From Flaccisagitta enflata (taxonomy: Eukaryota > Chaetognatha > Sagittoidea > Aphragmophora), in the NCBI GenBank assembly GCA_965153355.1, contig OZ231128.1:27156001-27220000 (forward strand): a stretch of DNA of 64,000 bases. Direction: 5' to 3'. The first letter of the stretch is position 1. Every line of letters begins with the position of its first letter. This document shows, one piece after another, positions 35,426 through 47,501 of this stretch. Below the pieces are notes generated by a model. The model was given only the letters and a program-made list of their open reading frames with translations, was not told the origin of the DNA and did no database searches. Position numbers and translations under genes: made by a program.

Positions 35426-35668
35426 CATAGTTTGAGTAGGGAGGCAGGCACATGTGGATTCGTGGATTGAGTTGAGGCCGTGGTCGCCGTGGTCGTCGTC
35501 ATCATCGTTCCACCCGGTGACGTCGACGTTATAACGGCCGTCGTTACCGGTGGCATCTGATTCGCCGATTGGTCACAGTTTGACTGACCAATGAGGACGT
35601 TTGATGGCAACGTGAAGGTCTCCAGATGAATCTTTAAGTGGTTCACTTCGTCAATGTCGCCCGGAATC
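35426..35668 (-). CDS. ARHGAP39: ARHGAP39, RhoGAP exon after the arginine finger, with Thr/Ser-rich insertion
   Basis: The acceptor TCCTCCTTCAG adds one base to finish the arginine-finger codon, then reads IPGDIDEVNHLKIHLETFTL and ends NPHVPASLLKLW (last codon split, donor CTATG|GTTAGT). These flanks match Vilse closely. Between them lie about 45 residues not expected from memory of the family: NVLIGQSNCDQSANQMPP followed by a Thr-rich run with MMTTTTATT. The frame is preserved and the splice phases (2 in, 2 out) agree with both neighbours, so the insertion is probably translated. It would lie in a surface loop between the first helices of the GAP fold. Confidence 0.9.
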
Positions 35669-35911
35669 CTGAAGGAGGAAATGGAGAATGAATCGCAAAT
35701 TAGTCAACAAGTGGTGTTTTCTTCAAATAGTCCACTCGTGACATGCGTACGAGCGCGAGTGGCTCCAATTCCAGACAGCATGATTTATTAGCCGAAGAAG
35801 TCAGTGGGAAAAGGAGAAGATTTTTGGTGATTACAGCTTTGTTGAGCAGAATGTATTACAAGAAATGGATGCAGGGGGGGGGGGACGGGGGGAGGGTAAA
35901 AGTAACGAAGG

Positions 35912-36163
<252 letters not shown>

Positions 36164-36318
36164 AAAGAAGACATCAATCAAACATCAGTAGACGCCACAA
36201 ATTATAACTGTTCTCTTAAAATTAGCAAGTTACAATTGGTCACAGCGGTTCAAAAATAGACGAAGGTAGTCCACGCTAAACACACACATACACACACACG
36301 TACACTCACCCACACACA

Positions 36319-36471
<153 letters not shown>

Positions 36472-36479
36472 TCGAATGA

Positions 36480-38240
36480 CAGAAAAAGAGAAAGCGCTTA
36501 GCTTAGGGCTATCTGTTGGCATATTGGAAAAAAGAATGCGTGCTGCCCTCTTCCCGAGATTCTTAATAGCTGCAAGTCGCGATCTTTTGTCTCGAATCTC
36601 CGACTGCCATCTATGCTGCCATCTCACGTCGTCAGGCGAAAACTGACCCTTTGAACCTAGACAAACCAACAGCCATTTATCTCCCTTCAAAGTTTTTCTC
36701 TCTTTTTATTCTGTTGTTTTTTTCTTCAGGAAGAACTTTTTTTTTTGGTTCTTTTCTCCCCTGTTTATGCGCTACCTCGCATATATAAGAGAGGCAATGA
36801 TACTAATGACGAATGAGGCCCTTTGTTGATCCATTGACCGCCAGGTCTAGGTTTCAAGTTGATTGGAGATTTTTTTTGCTTTTCTTCTGCACCTAAAGCC
36901 ATGGGCACAGAGAGCGATAATCATTCAGTTGTTATCAGTCAGTTAATTGGTGAATCCATGCAACCGTGCATCCTTATAAATCTTTTATTCCCCCCCCCCC
37001 TTCCCGGGCCTTCAGGCAAAGCTCGATCGAAACTTCTCACCGGTTACACCCTGATTGAACAAGCTGGTCTTTTCGGCCTTGTTCCCTTATCTCTGCTCTC
37101 AGGTTTGTGGCATGCCCATTGGGTTTCTGTGTGATCGCGTTTTACGTATGCAGGAGAGCCTTTACGAATTAGGTGGGATATCGCTAAGGGATCAAATCGT
37201 ATGGAGGCTCGTGCCAGTTCACTCGAGATGAGCATATGGATATGGCGGTTGCATTGGGTTGGGCCTTGTAAAATGGTCGACGTCAAATTGTTAGACGACG
37301 ATGTTGATCGCGTTGACACAGAGTTATGGATTAATTGATGGATTCAACTTATATAACCTCTTTTAAAAAATAAAACATTTCTAACGGCGATAATATGGCT
37401 GATAGGTGATGAGTATTGAATGGAAAAGATCTTACGACATTTGCATTAATCAGGCGGAAAACCATTAAAGCGATAAAAGTATGAAAAAACCTTGCATGAT
37501 GCAACTTTTAATCTAATACTAATATGACCTTTGTTCACACAAATATAGTAGCCCAAAGGTTTTAGGGGACTGCAGTTTGAATCTTATCTCACTGCACTAG
37601 GCCAGGCCAGACCCAACTAGAAGTAGAATTTTTATGCTTTCACCGCCATTTTACCGTCTGATTTTTGCATAGTATGTGTAAAAAGATAGTGTCCAAATAA
37701 ATCCTTATTTTAGCCAGTGTTTGTTTTGCCTCTCAGTAGCTTACAAAATAAGGTTATATTTTGCGATGAAATTAAACTACATCAAATCAGATGGAAAAAC
37801 TTATTTAATGAAAGTGTGTTATTCTTATTTTTCTTATTCCTATGCTTCGTTCTTGTCCATTGTCAACCCTCGCAACATTCTGTAATGCGAAAAAAACTGA
37901 TCCTAAACAGATTAAATCAGACAGATGATTAAATGGATACATGTATGTTGATTTTGATAACTCTATAGTAAATATCAATTAAGTAATCTCCCTTATTTAT
38001 TTGGTAAAAGAGTAAAAGGAGTCTGTTGTTACTTGCAAAAGGGGGGGGGGTTGAGCCATTCTGCCTTCCATGGCTCCTGCTTGTGTGATTATCAGCTGGC
38101 ATCTGGCAACCCGTATTTTGATAACTCGTCAAAGTGTCTCGATGAGTTTTTCTCGTGGCCTTGGTCCAACTCTCTCCAAAGCTAACTTCGCATAAAGGGC
38201 ATTTTTCTTTCATTCTTTCCTAAACTAGCGACGCGGGGTC
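36480..38240. other. ARHGAP39 intron sequence, no confident gene
   Basis: Two minus- or plus-strand frames (36500-36690 and 37016-37102) look mildly coding, but neither has support beyond one splice signal. A poly-G/C tract sits at 36990-37000 and another at 38041-38050. Confidence 0.4.
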
Positions 38241-38300
38241 GTTGCAGCATGCAGACGGATGGGCAAGGGCGTGCAACCCCCTCCCCACCCCAGACAGACA

Positions 38301-38560
<260 letters not shown>

Positions 38561-38619
38561 TAAACGCAACCGCAGTATCTCAAATCGAAATGGGCGTTTT
38601 CACTCTTTTCGTCTCAATC

Positions 38620-38682
38620 ACCATGGACCGGCGGACGGACGGACAAAGCCTTTTCTAGAGTTGCGTGTCCGCAATGAATAAA
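38620..38682 (-). mobile_element. HINE-like hairpin-end fragment
   Basis: ACCGGCGGACGGACGGACAA then GAGTTGCGTGTCCGCAATGAA. Confidence 0.45.
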
Positions 38683-38959
38683 AGAGGAAAGAATAATTGA
38701 ATGTTTTACCAATGTCTGATTTTTTTGGGGGATGACAAGTACTATTGAGAAAAATGTACGTACTTTCATTATTTAATCATTTGTTGGAAAGTCTACTAGA
38801 TCATTTCTAGCCATAGGATAGGTAAACCGAACAATACAAGTTTGCTTTGAAACAGTTTATTTTCCTGAAGAAATGTAAATTGAGACCCGAAAAAAGTTAT
38901 TTTGTTTGACTATTGTTTTTTTTTCATTCTTTTCATATCTTTACTTTTTTTGTCTCGTA

Positions 38960-39400
38960 AGTTCGAGGTAAACATTTCCTGTAAACACACCTCAAGTAAC
39001 AAGAAAAGTTCTCTATTTTTCCGTTGGTCCGTCCATCCATCCGTCGATTCATGGTGATCAAGTTGAAAAGTGGAAAAACGAGCGTTTCAATTACTTTTTG
39101 TGAATGTTTGTGTGTGGGGTTAGGGGATTAGGGTGTGGATGGGGGTTGGACGCCCTGCCCACCCGTCCGCAACGATATTGTGACCCCGCGTCACTGGTTT
39201 TTGTGTGTGTGAGACTGTGAGTGTTGTTTTTTTTACGTGTCTCCCTTTTTCTCTTGTCTGGGAAGTTCGAGGTAAACGTTTCCTGTAAACACACCTCAAG
39301 TCACAAGAAAAGTTCTATATTTTTTTGTGTGTGTGTGTGAGACTGTGAGTGTTGTTTTTTGTGTCTCCCTCTTTCATTCTTTTGGGAAGTTCGAGAGGCA
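38960..39400. repeat. Imperfect ~300-bp tandem duplication with HINE-like fragment
   Basis: AAGTTCGAGGTAAACATTTC and its continuation through CACACCTCAAGTAACAAG at 38960-39005 recurs at 39264-39306, and a shorter AAGTTCGAGAGGCAAATG occurs at 39387. TGTGAGACTGTGAGTGTTGT also appears twice (39208-39227 and 39338-39357). HINE-like GGTCCGTCCATCC phrases lie between. Confidence 0.6.
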
Positions 39401-39865
39401 AATGTTTGCTGTGGTCGGCGGCACTTTTATGACGTCATTTGGCGCCCTACCTCTAGGAAGGAGCTCGATAGGGGGCCGACATTCAAGTAGCCAACTGGGG
39501 AAAAAAAGCCAAAGCCGAAAAAAGAAGAAGAAGAAGTATTAGAGAAAGTGAATAGTTCATCCAAAGATTGCAGATGGTCAGCGGTACCCGCGGCTTTCCA
39601 AGCATTGGAGAAAAAAGTTCCATCCGTATGTAATTGATACAGCAAGAAACGAAAAGACCCTCCAAACCCGCTTTCTGGTCTGCTTCCTGACATATTGTCT
39701 TCAAATGGTATGTACGCACATTGCACAAAATATGAATAGGATCTTTAATCCTAGCCTCAAAGGCAATGACAATGACAATGCTCAAATTCGAGCTATAAGA
39801 GACTCTTTCCAAAACCATCTCCTTTTTGAACCGCGCTGCCCATAAAAGAAAGGGCTGTTAGGATG

Positions 39866-40425
39866 GAAAAGGTGGAAAAGATGAAGGAGACGCACCTAAA
39901 AGGGGGGTGGAAAAGATGAAGGAGACGCACCTCGAATGGGGGTGGAAAAGATGAAGGAGACGCACCTCGAATGGGGGTGGAAAAAATGAAGGAGACGCAC
40001 CTAAAAGTGGGGTGGAAAAGATAAAGGAGACGCGCCTCTAATGGGGGTGGAAAAGATGAAAGAGATGCACCCCGAACGAAGGTGGAAAAGATGAAGGAGA
40101 TACACTCCAAACAGGGGTGGCAAAGATGAAGGAGACGCACCTAAAAGGGGGCTGGAAAAGATGAAGGAGACGCACCTAACTCCTAAGAGGGGGGTGAAAA
40201 AGATAAAGGAGACGCACCTCTAATGGGGGTGGAAAAGATGAAGGAGATGCACCTCGAACGGGGGTGGAAAAGATGAAGGAGACGCACCTAAAAGGGGGGG
40301 TGGAATAGATAAAGGAGACGCACCTCTAATGGGGGTGGAAAAGATGAAAGAGAGGCACCTTGAACGGGGGGTGGAAAAGATCTAGGAGATGCACCTCGTA
40401 CGGGGGTGGAAAAGATGAAGGGGAA
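39866..40425. repeat. ~36-bp minisatellite (GGTGGAAAAGATGAAGGAGA)n
   Basis: About 15 tandem units of roughly 36 bp, each containing GGTGGAAAAGATGAAGGAGA and then CGCACCT. The open frames here are repeat artefacts. Confidence 0.9.
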
Positions 40426-40807
40426 AAACCTCGTGTAGCTTGTTTGTTGCTTCGAGAGTGGCATTTCGAGCTGGAAAATTGGGCTCAAAGATTTGGACCT
40501 GCGCGATTTGTAAGTTCCTTGACATCCTTTATCGCGGGGATTAACTGTACATTCAGTTTCATTTCATTTCATTTCATTTGTGTTTCAACTGTATATTCAG
40601 TACATTCAGTTTCATTTCTTAACCCTAACAAGTGATCGATTTCGAAGCCTTTGGACGGAGGCAGTATTTACTAAACTTATGGGCGTGGCCTAAATTGGCT
40701 TGTACAGGATCCTGTGATGGGGTGGGCCGTGAAATCCTGCGCCTATCCTGAAGGTTAAAAAAAAGGAGTAGAACTGGAAGAAGATTTGAAGTGGAAGTTT
40801 GGGAAAC

Positions 40808-40810
<3 letters not shown>

Positions 40811-40885
<75 letters not shown>

Positions 40886-41004
40886 AAGAGAAAGAGAGAT
40901 TTCTCACCACAAATAAACACACAAATTCCTTCCTATACACATGTGGAGAGAAAAAATGAAAGAAACCGTCTCGTAACTTTTTCCTGGGGACAATATGGAT
41001 TTTG

Positions 41005-41064
<60 letters not shown>

Positions 41065-41210
41065 GACAGAGACAGAGACAAACAGAGACAGAGACAGTGA
41101 GAGAGAGACAGAGAGACAGAGAGTCACATAGACAAAGACAGTGAGAGAGAGAGAGTGAGACAGGGAGAGACAGAGACAGAGGCAGAGACAATGTGAGAGA
41201 GAGACAGAGC
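40811..41210. repeat. Two (GA)n microsatellites and degenerate GACAGA tract
   Basis: GA units at 40811-40895 and 41010-41061, the latter decaying into GAGACAGA-type units to 41210. Confidence 0.93.
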
Positions 41211-41469
41211 GAGGAGATGATGGGGAAACAATAAAAACCTGAAATAGAATAAATCGCAAAAACACGTTTTGTCACGGGCGCCATGTTTGGAGCTGTGAGA
41301 TTCAAACGCGCATGTCCCATATTGTAGTGATATGAGAATGAATGAAAGAGGAGAAACAGGCAAAGAAAGAATGCAGGATTGTGACTTGTGAGAGGGATAC
41401 TTGAAATATGAAAACGAAATAAAAAGAGAAAGAAACAATGCATGGAAGTAAAAAAAATATAAGTAAAAC

Positions 41470-41645
41470 AAGGCCAAGTAGGCTAATATGTGCGGCGTGT
41501 GGATCGTCGGTCGAATGCGTTACCGATCGACCAAAAGACCGACAAACCAACACACCGACCAACCAACAGAATGACCAACCAGTAGACCAACCAATCGACT
41601 GACACAGCCTTAAAATGAAGTGCTTTGGCGAACGCAAAAGAAAGA
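41470..41645 (-). mobile_element. Diverged HINE-like copy
   Basis: AAAACAAGGCCAAGTAGGC begins it. Repeated ACCGACCAACCAAC phrases and CGACTGACACAGCC follow, then a degraded end AAGTGCTTTGGCGAACGCAAAAG. Confidence 0.5.
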
Positions 41646-41685
41646 AAGATTGAGTGAATGAAACAGAGAAAGAAAAAAAAAAAGA

Positions 41686-41737
41686 AAGAAAGAAAGAATG
41701 AAAGAAAAAAAATATGAAAGAAATAAAGGAAGAACGA

Positions 41738-41773
<36 letters not shown>

Positions 41774-41832
41774 GAGAAAGAAAGAAAAAAAGAAAGAAAC
41801 AAAGAAACAAAGAAACAAAGAAAGAAAAAGTA
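41686..41832. repeat. (GAAA)n tetranucleotide array
   Basis: AAAG units with AAAC and GAAC variants. Confidence 0.93.
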
Positions 41833-42042
41833 AAGAGAGCGTGACGATAGAGAGACGAAAATGCATCAGAGAAACCTGCCATATATTGTAAGTCAATCTT
41901 GACTCTTTTTCGTAACTTTCACTTCTCTTTTCTCTTCTCTCTTCGTTCCTCGTCTTAACTTTAAGAATGTTCTTTTATTTTTCTTTCCTTTCCTTTTCTT
42001 CCTTTCCCTTTCACGTCGTTTCTTTTCTTCATTCCTTCCCAG

Positions 42043-42164
42043 TGAACAACATCGAGACATGGTTTGTCTTTGCCTCTTTTTCCCACTTTTCCTCCGTCAG
42101 CATCGCCGCCTCACCCTCAGAGCCTAATCCGTTGCAATTGATGGCAATACCACTCTCATCCAAA
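42043..42164 (+). CDS. Candidate exon on + strand inside an ARHGAP39 intron
   Basis: The product is unrecognised. The donor TCCAAA|GTAGGT closes in phase 0. Two acceptors are possible: TTCCTTCCCAG at 42042 (phase 1) or, with a better pyrimidine tract, TTTTCCTCCGTCAG at 42100 (phase 2). The shorter form encodes IAASPSEPNPLQLMAIPLSS plus Lys and is the only open frame of that segment. Its phase 0 exit matches the entry of the next candidate exon at 45904. It lies antisense within the 11.1 kb ARHGAP39 intron. Confidence 0.35.
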
Positions 42165-42284
42165 GTAGGTCTTTTGTTGCTTCCCAGTGATTTGTGAGCT
42201 CTCTTTTTCCATCTGTTCCTTGCTATTTCCTTTTTTTCGCCTCAAACTGTGTTTTTTTCGTTTCTTTCGTTTCTTTCTTTCGTT

Positions 42285-42287
<3 letters not shown>

Positions 42288-42368
<81 letters not shown>

Positions 42369-42370
42369 TT
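42288..42370. repeat. (TTTC)n microsatellite
   Basis: About 20 TTTC units. Confidence 0.95.
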
Positions 42371-42669
42371 TCTTCCTCTATTTCTTTCTTCCTCTCTTTC
42401 TTTTGCTCATTCCCGAACTTCTTTTCTTTCCGTTTTCCGCATCTTAACTGGCTTTGTGCAAAGGAGGTCTTGAGGTTATCCTTTTTTCCTCCTTTTTCAT
42501 CCTTTTTTCCTAGTTCTTCATCCGTTTTTAGTCGCGTGCACGCGACTCTATACCCCGCTTTGTCAGTCCGTCCCTCTGTCCGTCCGTCCGTCCCCTTTTT
42601 ACTTTTTTTTACATATAGCCAGTTTTTAAGTTATTTTTAGTCATTTTTAGTCATTCTAAGTCATTCTAA

Positions 42670-43220
42670 ACCAATTTAGGTCATTTTGGTCTAAGTCTGG
42701 TCTAAGTCTGGTCTAAGTCTGGTCTAAGTCTGGTCTAAGTCTGGTCTAAGTCTGGTTTAAGTCTGGTCTAAGTCTGGTCTAGGTCTGGTCTAAGTCTGGT
42801 CTAAGTCTGGTCTAAGTCTGGTCTAAGTCTGGTCTAAGTCTGGTCTAAGTCTGGTCTAAGACTGGTCTAAGTCTGGTCTAAGTCTGGTCTAAGTCTGGTC
42901 TAAGTCTGGTCTAAGTCTGGTCTAGGTCTGGTTTAAGTCTGGTTTAAGTCTGGTCTAGGTCTGGTCTAAGTCTGGTCTAAGTCTGGTCTAAGTCTGGTCT
43001 AAGTCTGGTCTAAGTCTGGTCTAAGTCTGGTCTAAGTCTGGTCTAAGACTGGTCTAAGTCTGTTCTAAGTCTGGTCTAAGTCTGGTCTAAGTCTGGTCTA
43101 AGTCTGGTCTAAGTCTGTTCTAAGTCTGTTCTAAGTCTGGTCTAAGTCTGGTCTAAGCCTGGTCTGAGTCTGGTCTAAGTCTGGTCTAAGTCTGGTCTAA
43201 GTCTGGTCTAAGTCTGGTCC
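42670..43220. repeat. 11-bp minisatellite (GGTCTAAGTCT)n
   Basis: About 50 tandem units, much more homogeneous than the reverse-complement array at 5.9 kb. Confidence 0.95.
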
Positions 43221-44270
43221 ACATTGTGTCCTGACATTGTGTCCCTATATTGTGTCCCTACATTGTGTCCCAACATTGTGTCCCTACATTGTGTCCCTAC
43301 ATTGTGTCCCTACATTGTGTCCCTACATTGTGTCCCAACATTGTGTCCCGACATTGTGTCCCGACATTGTGTCCCAACATTGTGTCCCTACATTGTGTCC
43401 CTACATTGTGTCCCTACATTATGTCCCTACATTGTGTCCCTACATTGTGTCCCGACATTGTGTCCCTACATTGTCCCAACATTGTGTCCCTTCATTATGT
43501 CCCGACATTGTGTCCCTACATTGTGTCCCGTCATTGTGTCCGACATTGTGTCCCGACATTGTGTCCCTACATTGTGTCCCTACATTGTGTCCCTACATTT
43601 TGTCCCTACATTTTGTCCCTACATTGTGTCCCAACATTATGTCCCTACATTGTGTCCCGACATTGTGTACCTACATTGTGTCCTGACATTGTGTCCCTAC
43701 ATTGTGTCCCGACATTGTGTCCCTACATTGTGTCCCTACATTGTGTCCCTACATTGTGTACCTACATCGTGTCCAGGCATTGTGTCCCGACATTGTGTCC
43801 CGACATTGTGTCCCAACATTGTGTCCCTACATTGTGTCCCTACATTGTGTCCCGACATTGTGTCCCTACATGTGTCCCTACATTGTGTCCCAACATTGTG
43901 TCCCTACATTGTGTCCCTACATTGTGTCCCGACATTGTGTCCCTACATTGTGTCCCAACATTGTGACCCTACATTGTGTCCCTACATTGTGTCCCGATAT
44001 TGTGTCCCAACATTGTGTCCCTACATTGTGTCCCTACATTGTGTCTCTACATTGTGTTCTGACATTTTGTCCCTACATTGTGTCCCGACATTGTGTCCCT
44101 ACATTGTGTCCCTATATTGTGTCCCTACATTGTGTCCCTACATTGTGTCCCGACATTGTGTCCCTACATTGTGTCCCGACATTGTGTCCCAACGGTGTGT
44201 CCCAATATTGTGTCCCGACATTGTGTCCCAACATTGTGTCCCGACATTATTACCCAACATTGTGTCACGA
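43221..44270. repeat. 13-bp minisatellite (ATTGTGTCCCTAC)n
   Basis: About 80 units differing mostly at the two bases before AC (CCTAC, CCGAC, CCAAC). Because 13 is not a multiple of three and the unit lacks stops in these frames, it yields a 676-codon spurious frame of Cys-Pro-x-Ile-Val-Ser repeats. Confidence 0.97.
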
Positions 44271-44449
44271 GTATCACGAGTCTGGCACGCGACTTACAGG
44301 TGTTGGCCTTGTTCTGCTTACAATTCTAGCTCAAACTTCTCTTCACTCTTCCTTTTTCTTCCATCATTTTCCTTTTTTCTTCTTTCCTCTCAGTTCGTTT
44401 CGTCCCTTCTTCTTTTCCTCTACTCCTTTTACTTTTTCTTCTTCATAAC

Positions 44450-45055
44450 TATCCCCATTTTCTTCATCTTCTTTTACATATTTCTTTCCTCTCCTTCTTC
44501 TTGTTCTTCTTCTTCTTCTTTTTCTTCTTCTCCTTCTTCTTCTCCTTCTTCTTCATCTTCTTCATCTGCTTCTTCTTCTTCTTCTTCTTCTTCTTCTTCT
44601 TCTTCTTCTTCTTCTTCTTCTTCTTCTTCTTCTTCTTCTTCTTCTTCTGTTTCTTTTTCTTCCTCTCCTTTGTTTTTTTTTCTTCTTCTTCTTCTTTGCT
44701 TTTTTTTTTTGCTTTTTTCTTCTTCTTTTTCTTCTTCTTCTTTTTCTTCTTCTTCTCCTTCTTCTCCTTCCCCTTCTTCTTCGTTTTCTTCCCCTTATTG
44801 TTCTTTCTCTTTCTCTTTCTTTTTTTTCTTCTTTCTTCTTTCTTCTTTCCTTCTTTCTTTTCTTTCTTCTTTCTCTTTCTTCTTCCTTTTCTTTTTTTCT
44901 TTCTTTTTCTTTCTCTTTCTTCTTTTCTTTTCTTTTCTTTTTCTTTTCTTCTTCTTCTTCTTCTTCTTTTCTTTTCTTTTCTTTTCTTTTCTTTTCTTCT
45001 TCTTCTTCTTCTTCTTCTTCTTCTCCTTCTTCTCCTTCTTCTTCTTCTTCTTCCC
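44450..45055. repeat. (CTT)n polypyrimidine array
   Basis: About 600 bp of CTT/CTTT units with almost no purines. All long frames here are artefacts. Confidence 0.95.
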
Positions 45056-45340
45056 CCCAATCTTTTCCCCACTCTCAGTCTCAGTCTCACTCTCCTTCCC
45101 CATCCTCTTCGTTTCCTTTTCTTGTCTCGTTCACTCAGTTTCTCTGCATTCCAAACCCATTTTCATTTATATCCCTTTTCTTTCTCCTTCGAAACGAGAA
45201 AATGTTTTTCCTTTTTTAAGCTCCCTCCATTATTCTTCCTTTCTTTTTCTTTAAAGAAGGTGAATTGATTCTACTGGTCGGGAGCTGTTGTTGTTGCCGT
45301 AGTCGGTTTGTTAGTTTGGTGGTTTGCTTGAGGGTTAAAG

Positions 45341-45538
45341 TAAAACAAGGCCAACACTTTTAAGTCGCGTGCGGTCGTCAAGACTAAAAGACAAATTATA
45401 AAATGACGTAAAATGACTGAAAACGATGTAAAACGGCGAAAAAAGAAATAAGCGCTACGGACGGATGGACAGACCAACCGATGGACGGACCGACAGATGG
45501 ACAGCGGGGGTCATAGAGTCGCGTGCACGCGACTAAAA
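45341..45538 (-). mobile_element. Compact HINE-like copy, unexpanded form
   Basis: AAAACAAGGCCAACACTTTT, then AAGTCGCGTGCGG, four AAAATGAC-type units and AAGCGCTACGGACGGATGG. The end is TCATAGAGTCGCGTGCACGCG then ACTAAAAAAG. It has the same ends as the expanded elements at 5.8 and 42.5 kb but is only ~200 bp. Confidence 0.8.
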
Positions 45539-45713
45539 AAGAAGAAAACAAACAAATCGAACCAAATATAAAGCAATTTTCGTCCTTAATTGGACCGTGA
45601 CTTTTACTTAACAAGAATAAACCACGTCAATGTTATCATCGCTTAGAGGCTCTTTTCTTATTCGCAGCTGCACCTAGCCGTTATTTGCGTCTGATCCAGT
45701 CAGTCTTTCTGTT

Positions 45714-45716
<3 letters not shown>

Positions 45717-45780
<64 letters not shown>
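45717..45780. repeat. (TC)n microsatellite
   Basis: About 32 TC units, 120 bases before the candidate exon at 45904. Confidence 0.95.
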
Positions 45781-45781
<1 letters not shown>

Positions 45782-45903
45782 AGAGCAAGTTTTTTCTTCT
45801 TTTCCTGTTCCCACTAACTGTCGTCTTTATTTGTGTTTTTGATTGCGGTCCTCCATTTCTCTTCCTTTACCTTCTTTCAATATGTCTTCTTGTCCTTTCT
45901 AAG

Positions 45904-46048
45904 GATTCCCCGTCCAATATTTTTTGGACTTATGACTGCCTGAAGCTGGGTCACGGATACCCACAAAGTAAACCGACTAATGAAAGACGCAAAGACGAGG
46001 GAAAAATGGAGCAAAAACTGACACACGTTTTGAGAGAGGAACTGTTGT
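45904..46048 (+). CDS. Candidate exon, + strand, hydrophilic domain
   Basis: The acceptor CTTGTCCTTTCTAAG enters in phase 0 and a strong donor, TTGT|GTAAGT, leaves in phase 1. It encodes DSPSNIFWTYDCLKLGHGYP, then QSKPTNERRKDEGKMEQKL and THVLREELL. The charged, helix-prone second half fits a cytoplasmic or nuclear region. No family was recognised. It sits in an ARHGAP39 intron on the opposite strand. Phases match 42164 upstream, match the optional donor at 29216 of the lectin-Ig gene, and match 46298 downstream. Confidence 0.5.
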
Positions 46049-46297
46049 GTAAGTGCAAAGGATACTGGTATCAATGTTTGCCCGTGTATGTTTCGCTGAC
46101 TTAGTTTTACACAAGTATAAAAGATGTAAAAGACATCCTTGTATAGCTGTATCAGTAAATCTTGATCGTAAAACTGTATCGCCAAATCGTAACTGCGTAA
46201 CACATTTACAATGTAAATATTATTTACATGAATAGTACATGTACTTGTATACAAGTTACCCGACCATTTTCCGCTTGTGTTTATCACTTGATTTCAG

Positions 46298-46355
46298 ATA
46301 AACAAGCCCACCAACCAACGGGAGCAGCACTCATGGCACTTATCCCGTCGCACAG
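46298..46355 (+). CDS. Candidate exon, + strand
   Basis: The acceptor TATCACTTGATTTCAG completes the codon left by 46048 (T|AT, Tyr). Eighteen codons follow, KQAHQPTGAALMALIPSH, then AG in phase 2 at CACAG|GTTGAA. The donor is weak beyond GT. The phases join both neighbours without a stop, which supports it. No family was recognised. Confidence 0.45.
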
Positions 46356-46777
46356 GTTGAAAGATTTTGGAATTTGGTAAAAAAAAGACCTCGGATATTA
46401 GGTAGAATGGGCTCAATTTGGGCATAACAGTGAAACATTATTTCCAAGCATTTTTTTTATATTTCATTTGCATAACTAGAGCTCAATCTTTTTGGAAAAT
46501 CGATTTGGACTTGATCTAGGCATTCCATAATCAATGCGTTAGTTGTATAGAATGCCTATGGAAGAAATTTCTCCTATGACTAGTAATCGTTGACTATTAC
46601 TATCAATTCTGTACAAATAGAGCATTGATTACAGAATGCCAAGATCGAATCCAAATCGATTTTCCTATGAGACTGGACATTGACTATGCAAATGGAATAT
46701 GAAAATCGCTTGGCAATAGTGTTTCATTCAAATGCCAAAATTGAGCCCATTCTAATGTTTAGGCTCAGGCAAAATCA

Positions 46778-47020
<243 letters not shown>

Positions 47021-47501
47021 TCAGTATTGAAATAAGAAAACAAGGAAAAATGATTGATTTTGGTAGAAAGACTTCTGGAGGGTACTAAAGGGGGAAAAAG
47101 AAAGGGAGGGGACTTATAAGTTAAGGCAAAAGGACAAAGTAAAGTAAAGTAAAGAGGGAATGAATAGAAAATAGATAATAACAAAACAAGAAAATAAAGG
47201 AGCTCTTGTAAACGCATAGTGATTTTAAACCGGAACCTTCACAACTATCTTTGTAATTAGCAAAACTCTTCGAATTTCAAACCTTAACAATGAGGCAATG
47301 AGCTGCTTTATAGAAAAAAAAGCAAAACCCCATAGTTGACAGAATTTGATGTAATGTGCTGTGTACATGAAAGAGTACACGAGGCGTGTGTCGAGTTATT
47401 CCTCACACTTATCTGATATTCCCATTGAAAAAGAAAAGTCTACGACTAAACGCAATGCTTTAACAACAACATTCGCTTTCGAGCTCTCCATTGCAACTGT
47501 T

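Larger units (their letters stand above)
42523..44313 (+). mobile_element. HINE/pearl-like element swollen by two minisatellites
   Basis: It begins TTTTTAGTCGCGTGCACGCGAC, then TCTATACCCCGCTTTGTCAG and (GTCC)n. A few AGTCATTCTA units lead into the 11-bp GGTCTAAGTCT array (42670-43220) and then a 13-bp ATTGTGTCCCTAC array (43221-44270). It ends GGCACGCGACTTACAGGTGT then TGGCCTTGTT. The ends and the order of internal parts mirror the reverse element at 5.8-7.1 kb and the unexpanded copy at 45.34 kb. Confidence 0.75.

Noticed and set aside
36500-36690. Minus-strand frame GSKGQFSPDDVRWQHRWQSE... as a possible ARHGAP39 exon
   Set aside because: It does not resemble any part of the RhoGAP or linker, and the flanking exons already join in frame without it.
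37016-37102. Possible + strand exon (GKARSKLLTGYTLIEQAGLF...) between a CCTTCAG acceptor and a CAG|GTTTGT donor
   Set aside because: Only one frame is open and its phases (1-1) fit neither the lectin-Ig tail nor the better acceptor of the 42.1 kb exon. Kept out for lack of a partner.
39793-40488. Minus-strand frames with repeated SFIFSTPIRGAS-like units
   Set aside because: Translation of the ~36-bp minisatellite.
43224-45254. 676-codon open frame rich in Cys-Pro-x-Ile-Val-Ser repeats, then Ser and Phe runs
   Set aside because: It is a translation of the 13-bp minisatellite and the CTT array. All three + frames are open over the array, and it lies inside a transposon copy.
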